From: CBDHDN01 sp965261585
GTDB lineage: Bacteria > Pseudomonadota > Alphaproteobacteria > UBA6615
DNA: 64,000 nucleotides
NCBI GenBank assembly: GCA_965261585.1
Contig: CBDHDN010000058.1
Coordinates: 62,001-126,000 of the forward strand
Reading direction: 5' to 3'
A model generated the notes under the pieces. The model did no database searches. It saw nothing but the letters and a program-made list of their open reading frames with translations, and was not told the DNA's origin. Position numbers and translations under genes: made by a program. Shown here one piece after another: positions 9,752 to 17,094 of this stretch. Each line of letters opens with the position of its first letter. Position 1 is the stretch's first letter.

Positions 9752-10876
9752 TAGTACCGGCTATCGCTGGCGGCGGAGTCGTGATTCAAAGGATGGATGA
9801 ACATCCAGGACGCGACTCCGATCATATTGACGGAGGAGGAGCGGGCGGTGCTTGAGAGCATGGTCCGATCTCCGAAGACGGAACAGGGCGTGAGCGAGCG
9901 CGCCCGCATGGTGTTGTTGGCGGCGGACGGCCGCTTGACGCGCTCCATTGCGGCGGCGCTTGGCACCTGGCCGGGGCGGGTCAGCCGCTGGCGCACGCGC
10001 TTCGCGGCGGAACGGCTGGCCGGGCTGTCGGATCGAGCGCGGCCGGGGGCGACGCCGATCTACACGGCCGAGACGGGCCGGCGCATCCTGGCGCAGTTGG
10101 ACGAGCCGCCGCCCGCCGGCTTCGCTCGCTGGACGGCGCCACTGCTGGCCCGGGCGCTGGGCGATGTGTCGGACCAGTACATCTGGCGCTTCCTGCGCCG
10201 GCAAAAGATCGACCTGGCCGGCCGTAAATCCTGGTGCCAGAGCAACGATCCCGAGTTCGTCCCCAAGGCGGCCGAGATCGTCGGCCTCTACTTGCACCCG
10301 CCGGAGGACGCCATCGTGCTGGCGGTCGACGAGAAGCCGCACATCCAGGCGCTGGAGCGCGCCCAGGGCTATCTGAAGCTGCCGAACGGGCGCGCCCTGA
10401 TCGGCCATGGCCACACCTATAAGCGACACGGCACGACGACGCTGTTTGCCGCTCTCAACGTCGCCAGCGGCGAGGTTCAGGCCGGACACTACGAACGGCG
10501 GCGCCGCCGTGAGTTCCTCGACTTCATGAACCGCTTGGTGGCCGCCTATCCCGACCGCGAGATCCATGTCGTTCTCGACAACCTGAACACCCACAAGCCC
10601 AAGCGCGACCGCTGGCTCAAGGCGCATCCCCATGTCCACTTCCACTTCACGCCCAACTACGCCAGCTGGCTCAACCAGATCGAGATCTGGTTCTCGATCC
10701 TCAGCCGCGCCGCCCTGCACGGCGCCAGCTTCACTTCGCCCCGACAACTCAGGGACGCCATCGATGCCTTCATCCACGCCCACAACAAGACCGCCAAGCC
10801 TTTCCGTTGGGTCAGCACCAACATCCATCAGAAGAGGCTCAAACCACGTCATCGCGATTTGTGATTCCCGGTACTA
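9752..10876 (+). mobile_element. IS630-family insertion sequence, copy 2
   Basis: A second 1125-bp copy in the same orientation, again between CTAG sites (9751-9754 and 10874-10877). Only 64 bp separate it from copy 1. Near-identity implies recent transposition or tandem duplication. The intervening 64 bp match nothing else I can recognise in the window. Confidence 0.88.
9797..10864 (+). CDS. IS630-family transposase, copy 2
   Basis: This is the same 355-residue DDE transposase as the copy at 8608. Two substitutions were noticed: leucine for serine at residue 47 and leucine for valine at residue 247. Neither touches the helix-turn-helix or the three catalytic acidic residues, so it also appears functional. 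With copy 1 it forms a direct-repeat pair that could mobilise or delete DNA by homologous recombination. Confidence 0.92.
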   Translation: MNIQDATPIILTEEERAVLESMVRSPKTEQGVSERARMVLLAADGRLTRSIAAALGTWPGRVSRWRTRFAAERLAGLSDRARPGATPIYTAETGRRILAQLDEPPPAGFARWTAPLLARALGDVSDQYIWRFLRRQKIDLAGRKSWCQSNDPEFVPKAAEIVGLYLHPPEDAIVLAVDEKPHIQALERAQGYLKLPNGRALIGHGHTYKRHGTTTLFAALNVASGEVQAGHYERRRRREFLDFMNRLVAAYPDREIHVVLDNLNTHKPKRDRWLKAHPHVHFHFTPNYASWLNQIEIWFSILSRAALHGASFTSPRQLRDAIDAFIHAHNKTAKPFRWVSTNIHQKRLKPRHRDL

Positions 10877-11900
10877 GGCCGCGGCACCCTCGTCACATGG
10901 CTCCGACTTGCGCGATCGAGCAGCGTCGCCGCGCTCGAGGATGCTAGAGCACATCCGGTTTGGACGGAATATCCTGCATTGACGAGGTAGTTTCTGCATT
11001 CGGTTGGAGAGAATTCATCGAGGGCGTTTCCAATTGCCCGCCAGAGGTCATCGACGGTTCTGGCGCCGACCTTGCGGAGAATGGCTTTGAGCTTGGCGAA
11101 GACCTGTTCGATGGGATTGAGATCGGGGCTGTAGGGCGGCAGGTAGAGCGGGGTTGCGCCGACCGCCTCAATGGCCTCGTGTACGCCGGCGACCTTGTGG
11201 GAGGAGAGGTTGTCCATGATGACGATGTCGCCCGCGGACAGGGTCGGGACCAGGGCTTGCTGGACCCAGGCAAGGAAGCTTGCGCCGTTGATCGGGCCAT
11301 CGAAAACGCAGGGCGCGGTGATCCGGTCGTGACGCAGGGCGGCAATGAACGTGGTTGTCTTCCAGTGGCCATGGGGAATGGCCGCCACCACCCGTTCGCC
11401 GCGCGGTGCCCGGCCATAACGCCGGGCCATGTTCGTCCGCGCCCAGGTCTCGTCGAGAAAGACCAGCCGTTCGGCAATCAGCCCAGGTTGCTCGTTGCGC
11501 CAAGTGGCTCGCGCCGCCGCGACGTCAGGGCGCTCCTGCTCGGCGGCGTGGGCTGTCTTTTTTTGCGACTCAGCCCCTGAGCCAGAAGAAAGTCGCCAAG
11601 CGTCGAGCGCTTCGCCTCGATCCCCTCGGCGGCCAGCAAGACGCAAAGCTCGTCAATGGTGATGTCGCAATTCTCCATCACCAGAGCCCGAATGCGATCG
11701 CCATGGGGAGCCAGTTTCGATTTCTTCCAGCCACCGTATTTGTCGGCTTTGATCGTGCCCCGCTGCTTCCAACGCTGCATCAGCTTCACAACAAAGCTGA
11801 TGCTCACATCAAATTGCTTCGCCGCCGCATTGCGAGAGGTCCCCGATTCAACAACTCGAACAACTCGTTCACGAAGATCTTCCGAATAAGGTCGTGTCAT
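10849..11900 (-). CDS. IS630-family transposase made by -1 frameshifting
   Basis: OrfA starts at the ATG at 11900 (MTRPYSEDLRERVV), contains a helix-turn-helix region and in its own frame would end at 11478. OrfB, in the -1 frame, carries the DDE domain: FLDETWARTNMARR, IVIMDNLSSHK and NPIEQVFAKLKAI. The overlap holds a run of seven A residues (plus-strand T-run 11558-11564), a classic slippery site, so a fused protein is expected from programmed -1 slippage. OrfB has no stop before the end of its own element; it reads into the flank and the end of IS630 copy 2, stopping at 10849. Confidence 0.8.
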
Positions 11901-11985
11901 CCATGGCTGGCCTCCTTTAACCCAGCTCATAGCTTGAATCACTTTTTGCGACCCTTGGGAATCCCCTTTTTGATCCCCGCTGGTG
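10945..11985 (-). mobile_element. Different IS630-family element, inserted in gene X
   Basis: A second type of IS630 element, on the minus strand, unlike the pair before it. Its 3' end is placed at the CTAG at 10944-10947. Its 5' end is less certain: gene X stops making sense near 11985, where GGGAATCCCC (11957-11966) and CTTGAATCAC (11933-11942) are found. The same paired motif occurs inside the end of the neighbouring IS5. A TA at 11930 is an alternative boundary. Terminal inverted repeats are not convincing by eye. Confidence 0.6.
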
Positions 11986-12254
11986 GGGTTCCAGGCCAAC
12001 GCGTCCACGTTCTCGCCGGCTTCCATCGCATCCGCTCCGTGCAATAAGATAACAAGGCGATGACTAACACCCGCGATGGTCAGCGGGTGGTCCGCAAATG
12101 CCTCGTCCGTGATCAGCGAAGCCATGACGCTGGCGGCCGTCGCAAGCTGTTCGCCATCGACCGTCCTTCCGCCGGTTACCAGCCTGACAATGGCCTCCCA
12201 GGTCTCCTCGGCGGTACGCAGCGGAATGGAGCTGATTTCACGCCGCACCTTCAT
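11986..12254 (-). pseudogene. Unrecognised protein X, 5' part only, cut off by IS630
   Basis: About 90 residues of an unknown protein remain, from the ATG at 12254 to the IS630 boundary. It starts MKVRREISSIPLRTAEETWE and includes an acidic stretch AGENVDALAWNPTSGD just before the disruption. I do not recognise the family, and no membrane segment is visible. Its start overlaps the end of the TRIP13-like gene by 17 bases, which implies translational coupling and probably a joint function. The rest of the gene was not identified beyond the element; the 67 bp between the two IS630 types are too short to judge. Confidence 0.6.
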
Positions 12255-12477
12255 GGCGACCCTCCAGGTCGTAACTCTGGCTCGCTCGGAGCGCCGTCAA
12301 GATATGCTGGGCCGTGAGTTTGCCCGGGTTTCTCGCCGTCTCGATTGAGGAGGCCACCGCCGAGAAGAGCGCCTTGCGGATGCGCCGGCCGTCCAGGCCT
12401 TCGGATGCACGGACAAAACTGCCGACGCCCTGGGTCAGCGGGCTCATTGCGGGCCAGTGCCGCCCAAGATGCTCTAG

Positions 12478-13316
12478 GGCCCGTTTACAATTAGGGGATT
12501 CCCCTTAACCAGTGAGTTGTGATTCAAGACTGTTTTTGGGGGGAGGCAGTCTTGATTCGCACGATTCTTTCAGACCCGCAGTGGGATCGGATCAAGGATC
12601 TGGTGCCTGGCAAGGCGACGGACCGCGGCGTGACCGGCCGCAACAACCGGCGGTTTGTCGAGGCCGTGCTTTGGGTGGCCCGCACTGGTTCGCCATGGCG
12701 CGATCTGCCCGATGCGTTCGGTCCCTGGTACACCGTCTACACCCGCTTCTGGCGCTGGTCGCGGCACGGGGTCTGGAAGCAGGTGTTCAAGGCCCTGGCC
12801 GACGACCCGGATTTCGAATACCTGATCATCGACTCCACCATCGTGCGGGCGCATCACCACGCCGCCGGTGCAAAAGGGGGACTCAAAATCAGGCCATCGG
12901 ACGCTCGCGCGGCGGGCTAAGCAGCAAAATCCATATCGTCGTGGACGGGCTTGGCAATCCCCTGCGCTTCGTTCTCACCGCCGGCCAGGTGCATGACAGC
13001 ACCCAGGCAAGAGCGCTCGTCGAGGGCCTGACCGGCGCCTACCTGCTCGCCGACAAGGCCTATGACTCCAACGAGTTCCGCGACGTCATCGCCGAGCACG
13101 GCATGGTCGCCGTGATCCCGTCCAACCGCTCCCGGTCGATGGCGATCCCCTACGACAAACACCTCTACAAAGAACGCCACCTCGTCGAATGCTTCATCAA
13201 CAAGATCAAGCAGTTCCGAAGGCTCGCCACCCGCTACGACAAAACCGCAGCCTCTTTCCTGTCCATGCTATGTCTGTGCGCTGCCATAATCTGGCTGCGT
13301 TAATTGTAAACAGGCC
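12478..13316 (+). mobile_element. IS5-family insertion sequence (IS427-like)
   Basis: The 839-bp element is flanked by a 4-bp duplication CTAG (12474-12477 and 13317-13320). Its ends are 16-bp inverted repeats with one mismatch, GGCCCGTTTACAATTA and GGCCTGTTTACAATTA. It splits the TRIP13-like gene, and its removal restores that frame exactly, which confirms the boundaries. Three GANTC sites lie at its left end (12497, 12521, 12554). Confidence 0.93.
12552..13303 (+). CDS. IS5-family transposase made by -1 frameshifting
   Basis: OrfA begins at the TTG at 12552 (translated MIRTILSDPQWDRI) and carries the first catalytic aspartate region LIIDSTIVRAHHHAAG. It would stop at 12920. OrfB in the -1 frame continues NQAIGRSRGGLSSKIH and includes LLADKAYDSNEFR and the final glutamate region KERHLVECFINKIKQFRR. 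The switch point holds A_AAA_GGG (within AAAAGGGGG near 12874), a canonical slippery heptamer. Together they make a complete IS5-type transposase of about 250 residues, so the element looks active. Confidence 0.88.
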
Positions 13317-14015
13317 CTAGTACCTCAGTGATGATCGCTGCGCGGGCCTCAGCGTTCGGCGGCCCGATCTCCTCGACCAGGTCTGCCCGCGAGATAAGCG
13401 CGCGGTCGACCGCATCCGGGAAGTTGGTGGTGGCGATCAACAGGACGCGGCGCTGGTTGCGAGCTAGTAGATCGAGTCCGGCGAGTGCCGCGTCGGTTGC
13501 CCGATGCACATCGACAGGGTTCGCCTCCAGGCTCAGCTTCTGCCGATCCGCCGCCAGGGTCTCTATCTCGTCCAGAAGTACGATGGTTGGCCCCTGCGCG
13601 GCCAATTCCGGGATCGTGTGTTGGAATAGCTTGGCCACCTCCTTCTGGCTTCGACCCAGCGCGGCGCTGGCGAGCGCATGCGGGTTGACCTGGACAAAGT
13701 TGGTCGTCTGAGGCGTCAACGCTCTTGCTACTTCGTTCGCGAGCCCACGCGCGAGCGTCGTCTTGCCGGTGCCCGGCGGGCCTGAGAGCAGGATCAGGCC
13801 ATGCAACGGCGCGATCTCGAATGGCAACTTCTCCCGCATAGTCAGAGAAAGGAGCGACTGCGCCGTGAGGCGTTCTTTCTCAATCTTGACAGCGGTCCAT
13901 GCACTGGCGAAGTGCTGGTCCGGCAGCGTTGCCTGATCTGCGATTAGGTCCATTCTCACCTACCTCTCTCCATAAACTGATTCAATGAATCCACTTAACG
14001 AGCCGCCAAAAAAAA

Positions 14016-14579
14016 CTATCCGATTCGGTAGTAGACGTACTCGGTTCCGCCGCTGTCGGCGGAACTCTCACGGCGCATCAGGAATCCCTGCTCCCAGAGT
14101 TGCCTAAACTTCGTGCTGGCGTTGGCAGTCGTCATTCTCGGTGAACACTCCGCGAATTCCGCAGCGCGAGCAGACGGGCGGTCAAGAGCAAAAGCGTAGG
14201 CTGACGTGTTGCCTTCGCTGGGCCCGAGCCCAACCGTGCGTGGTGTGCCGCCCTGCCATAGGGTGATTGGTTGCTTTTTCTTTTCAGCGGCAGCATCCCA
14301 ATTCTCAAGCATGTCGAGGTTAGACATGTCGATAAAGCAGAAGCCTTTTGTGCCGCGATAACGACGGGCAAGCTCGATCAGTGTTTCTGAGGCAAACGAA
14401 ATATCCACGTGTTGAATATCCTCGACCGAAACTCGGAATACAAGAATGCCGGGATTTTGCTCCACGAACTCCACAAGTCTCCTATAGACTTCGCGTCCTT
14501 CTGCACGACCCCATCCGTCTTGTGCGTCCATGAAGTTACGCAGCCTGAGTACGGCAGCATTCTCGTTCATCTCGTTCAT
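14016..14579 (-). CDS. STAS-like domain protein with C-terminal winged helix
   Basis: This 187-residue protein is the only intact member of the operon. Residues 25-110 look like the STAS-like fold of DUF4325: a strand (GILVFRVSVED), then DISFASETLIELARRY and a strand ending FCFIDMSN. STAS domains are found in anti-anti-sigma factors. Residues 125-187 look like a winged helix, with SARAAEFAECSPRMTTANA as the likely recognition region and a final hairpin ending TEYVYYRIG. It starts 23 bp after the GHKL ATPase gene, a pairing that recalls the SpoIIAB/SpoIIAA kinase-antagonist pair. Partner and target are unknown. GC content is visibly lower than in flanking housekeeping genes. Confidence 0.72.
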   Translation of the reverse strand: MNEMNENAAVLRLRNFMDAQDGWGRAEGREVYRRLVEFVEQNPGILVFRVSVEDIQHVDISFASETLIELARRYRGTKGFCFIDMSNLDMLENWDAAAEKKKQPITLWQGGTPRTVGLGPSEGNTSAYAFALDRPSARAAEFAECSPRMTTANASTKFRQLWEQGFLMRRESSADSGGTEYVYYRIG

Positions 14580-14955
14580 TTAAGCAGATCTCACCGGGGC
14601 GGTCAACCGGACAATTGGAAGTCGAAGCAGATGTGAGTTCCCCACAAAAGCGGGATATCCGTGTAACAATGGGCTGTTGTGTAGGCACCGGTCGCCGGCG
14701 TGAGCACCACGCGACTGGTTGGCAAACGAACATCGAGGGGCGCCTTGAACTTCATGGCTTTTGCCGCACTGCCCTTGAGTCCGCAACCGCGATCAGTCCC
14801 ATGGCGCGACAGGCCCTGCCTGAATATCTCCACTAGGAGATCAACGTCAGGGAGATCTGCGAGGACTGGTGACCCCACCTTGAGCGCCGGTCGGAGTGTC
14901 TTCATGATCCCAAGGCCGCGTGTAGCGCACCCGGTTCCTTGGACACAAGTTTGTC

Positions 14956-15851
14956 TCACGCGGCGGGCCTGATTGAGATCGCGGCGTGCCACGCCTGACG
15001 AGCTTGAGCGGGGCTCAGGTAGCCGTTCTTTTCGACGATCCACTGGGCATTGTAGAGTTCGACGAAGTCGCGGACGGCGTCCCGCAGCTCCGCGATGTTG
15101 CGGTAGATGCGACCATGGATGATCTGTTCCTTCAGCGTGCGATTGAACCGCTCGGCGACGCCGTTGGTCTGGGGCTCGGCGACGAAGGCGTAGGACGGCT
15201 GGATGCCCCAGAACTTGATCTGGTTGGTGAAGTGGTCCGACAGATACTGGGAGCCGTGATCCATCCGCAAGGCCAGCCCCCGAGCCGCGCCGGCCGCGGT
15301 CGAGCCATACAGCCCGGCAAGCCCCATGGAGATCGGCTGCAGGGCGGCGAAGCGGTCGCCGCGCTTGCAGACATGCCAGCCGACACACTCGGCGTTCCAA
15401 TGCTCGACGGCGGTGAAGATCCAGCCCCAGCCGTCGTCCACCGTGAACACCCGAACGCCATCGGTGCCCCACGTGAGGTTCGGGGCATGAGTGATGATCT
15501 CACCGTCATGGGGATTGCCGCTACGGCGGCGGCAGCGATGGGGCGAGAGCAGATTGTTCTCGCGCATCAGGCGGAGCACCCGCTTGCGGGCAACCCGGAT
15601 GTCGCGACAGACCCGAAGCCGAGCCCAGACCTTGCGGTAGCCCAGGGCGATGCCTCCAGGTCGGCTTCGATCGCCACCAGCAGCGCCTGGTCCGAGATCG
15701 CGGGCTTCGGTCCCCGACGCTTTGCCGGCGGCTGCTCGGCGTGCTGGCCGGAGGTCATGGCGTAGAACGAGGAGCGGGCCATGCCCCAGGCGGCGCAGAC
15801 CCGCCGCAGGCCGTAGGCCAGACCCGTGCCGGGCGAGGTGGCGGCACTCAT
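14956..15851 (-). pseudogene. IS3-family transposase OrfB, frameshifted
   Basis: OrfB carries the DDE integrase domain: WGTDGVRVFTVDDG, LRMDHGSQYLSDHF and NGVAERFNRTLKEQ. Near 15640-15650 the frame breaks: one frame ends in EADLEASPWA, and the other resumes with YRKVWARLRVCRDI. IS3 relatives have a few extra residues (usually GEG or similar) here, so a small deletion is likely. This copy would need a transposase made elsewhere in order to move. Confidence 0.82.
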
Positions 15852-16258
15852 CGCCGCGACCTCCGCCGCCCCAAAGGGCCGAAGGTCTCCGTCTTGGCCT
15901 CCAGCAGTTCCACCTGCATGGTCAACTCTCCGATCCGCTTCATGGCGCTATCCAGTTCCGCCTGCACCGGATCGCCCTTGCGTTGCTTGAGCGAGGCGTC
16001 GATCCCGCCGATCGCTTTCTCACGCCACTGCTCGAGCCGGAAGATCTCTACGCCCAACTGGCGCGACAGAAGTTGCACCGGCTCGTCACGCAAAAGCCGC
16101 AGAACGACCTCACGCTTGCGCGCCACCGTCCATCGCTGGCCAAGTCCCAGCGGGCCTGCCGGCAAAGCCTGGCCTGGGGAAAACGTGGACGAGCCAAGCT
16201 CGCCCGCATTTACCACAGGCCCATCAACAGCAACTTTCTTCTCAAAATTATCGGTCAT
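15848..16258 (-). CDS. IS3-family transposase OrfA
   Basis: OrfA of an IS3 element, about 136 residues from the ATG at 16258. It shows a helix-turn-helix region (ARKREVVLRLLRDEP, then LSRQLGVEIFRLEQWRE), followed by a predicted coiled-coil in QAELDSAMKRIGELTMQVELLE, the leucine-zipper part that joins OrfA to the fused transposase. Its stop overlaps the OrfB ATG by a few bases. It appears intact, although OrfB is not. Confidence 0.85.
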   Translation of the reverse strand: MTDNFEKKVAVDGPVVNAGELGSSTFSPGQALPAGPLGLGQRWTVARKREVVLRLLRDEPVQLLSRQLGVEIFRLEQWREKAIGGIDASLKQRKGDPVQAELDSAMKRIGELTMQVELLEAKTETFGPLGRRRSRR

Positions 16259-17094
16259 GTTCCGGTCCTCCTTGGACACTTCGATTAAGCCAATTCTGTG
16301 TCCAAGGAAATCGGGTCCGACTCAATCCCAAGGCCGCTATCCGATACGGCGACTTTGAGACTGCCACCCCGCGGATAAACCTGAAGGGCCGCATATCCGT
16401 CTAGCTTCGTGTCGCTATGCGCAAATACGTTGTCTATTAGCTCAGCAAAAATGGTCCGCGCGGCATCCGCCAATTCATCAACGTCAGTTCGGGTTGCGCA
16501 CGAGCTTGCCAGAGCCGCCCTCAAGCGTCTCGGCAGCTCCCTATCGCGTTCGTCCTTGTTTATTCGAGCGATTTCAACAAGGCCCACATTACTGCCGCCA
16601 TATAGCTTCGCCGTCGAGACAATCGGTCGATCCGGAAGTGCCTTGATGGAGGGGGCAAGATGCTCGAAAAACCCCATCCTGTTGAGATATCCCATCGTTC
16701 CCGCCTCGCCTTCTTCGAACTCCAGGCGCACGTTTCGCGTGGATAGATCGAGTTGGTTTGCGAGGGACAGCAGTCGCACAGCGGCATCGACCATGATCTT
16801 GCAGTGGACGGGCAGGTAAACCGTTACGTCATAGACATCGGGTCCGTGCGGTGGGTCTGCCCGCGATAGGGCCGCCTCAAGCGATGTGGCGTCGATCCAT
16901 TTTGCAGGAAGCTTGATCTTGCAATGCATGGTCGCAACAAGATTGGGCCGGACAGCGCCATATCGGGTAGTTGGTGCCAGCGTCACAGGCGAAGCTGGCT
17001 ATGCATTTTCGACCGCAGATAGGGGCCGCGGTAGGTCTGCTGTCAAGGGCTTTGCTGGCCGAAAGTGCGTCGCCAAGCCTAATCGAAGGCGGCG

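Larger units (their letters stand above)
12238..13953 (-). pseudogene. TRIP13/Pch2-like AAA+ ATPase, interrupted by IS5
   Basis: The N-terminal part (13953-13321) carries Walker A GPPGTGKTT, Walker B IVLLDEIETL and a sensor/arginine region ISRADLVEEIGPP, whose order and spacing resemble eukaryotic TRIP13. The C-terminal part (12477-12238) carries the AAA+ lid helices with GLDGRRIRKALFSAV. Removing IS5 and one CTAG joins them in frame as EVLEHLGRHW, giving 290 residues. TRIP13 proteins remodel HORMA-domain partners, and bacterial versions act in some CBASS antiphage systems. No HORMA or cyclase gene is seen here. The ATG at 13953 follows a strong purine-rich ribosome-binding site. Confidence 0.82.
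14921..16324 (-). mobile_element. IS3-family insertion sequence with 13-bp flanking repeats
   Basis: The 1404-bp element begins TGTAGCGC and ends CCGACTCA; the two ends are imperfect inverted repeats that share CCTTGGACACA. ATCCCAAGGCCGC is repeated at 14907-14919 and 16325-16337. One extra G separates the left copy from the left end. Excision with one repeat restores the GHKL gene frame. A 13-bp duplication is longer than the usual 3-5 bp for IS3. Confidence 0.88.
14603..16929 (-). pseudogene. GHKL (histidine-kinase-like) ATPase, interrupted by IS3
   Basis: The gene is split by an IS3 element at 14921-16324. Joined across one copy of the 13-bp target duplication it encodes 302 residues in one frame. 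The N-terminal 150 residues are unassigned. The ATPase domain follows, with N box FAELIDNVFAHSD near residues 160-172, G1 box VSDSGLGI near 196-203 and a G2-like RGCGLKGSA near 240. There is no phosphoacceptor histidine region or membrane segment, so it resembles anti-sigma kinases or MORC/Hsp90-type ATPases more than a sensor kinase. The start at 16929 is preferred; 16986 is also possible. It heads the operon with the STAS-like and AAA+ genes. Confidence 0.78.

Noticed and set aside
10944..12477. CTAGAGCA at 10944 and its inverse at 12477 looked like the two ends of one IS630 element.
   Set aside because: The sequence at 12477 continues the TRIP13-like reading frame across the IS5 site (EVLEHLGRHW), so it is gene sequence and the match is chance.
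12238..13953. TRIP13-like gene as part of a complete CBASS system.
   Set aside because: No CD-NTase, HORMA or effector gene is found in the window, so CBASS cannot be claimed.
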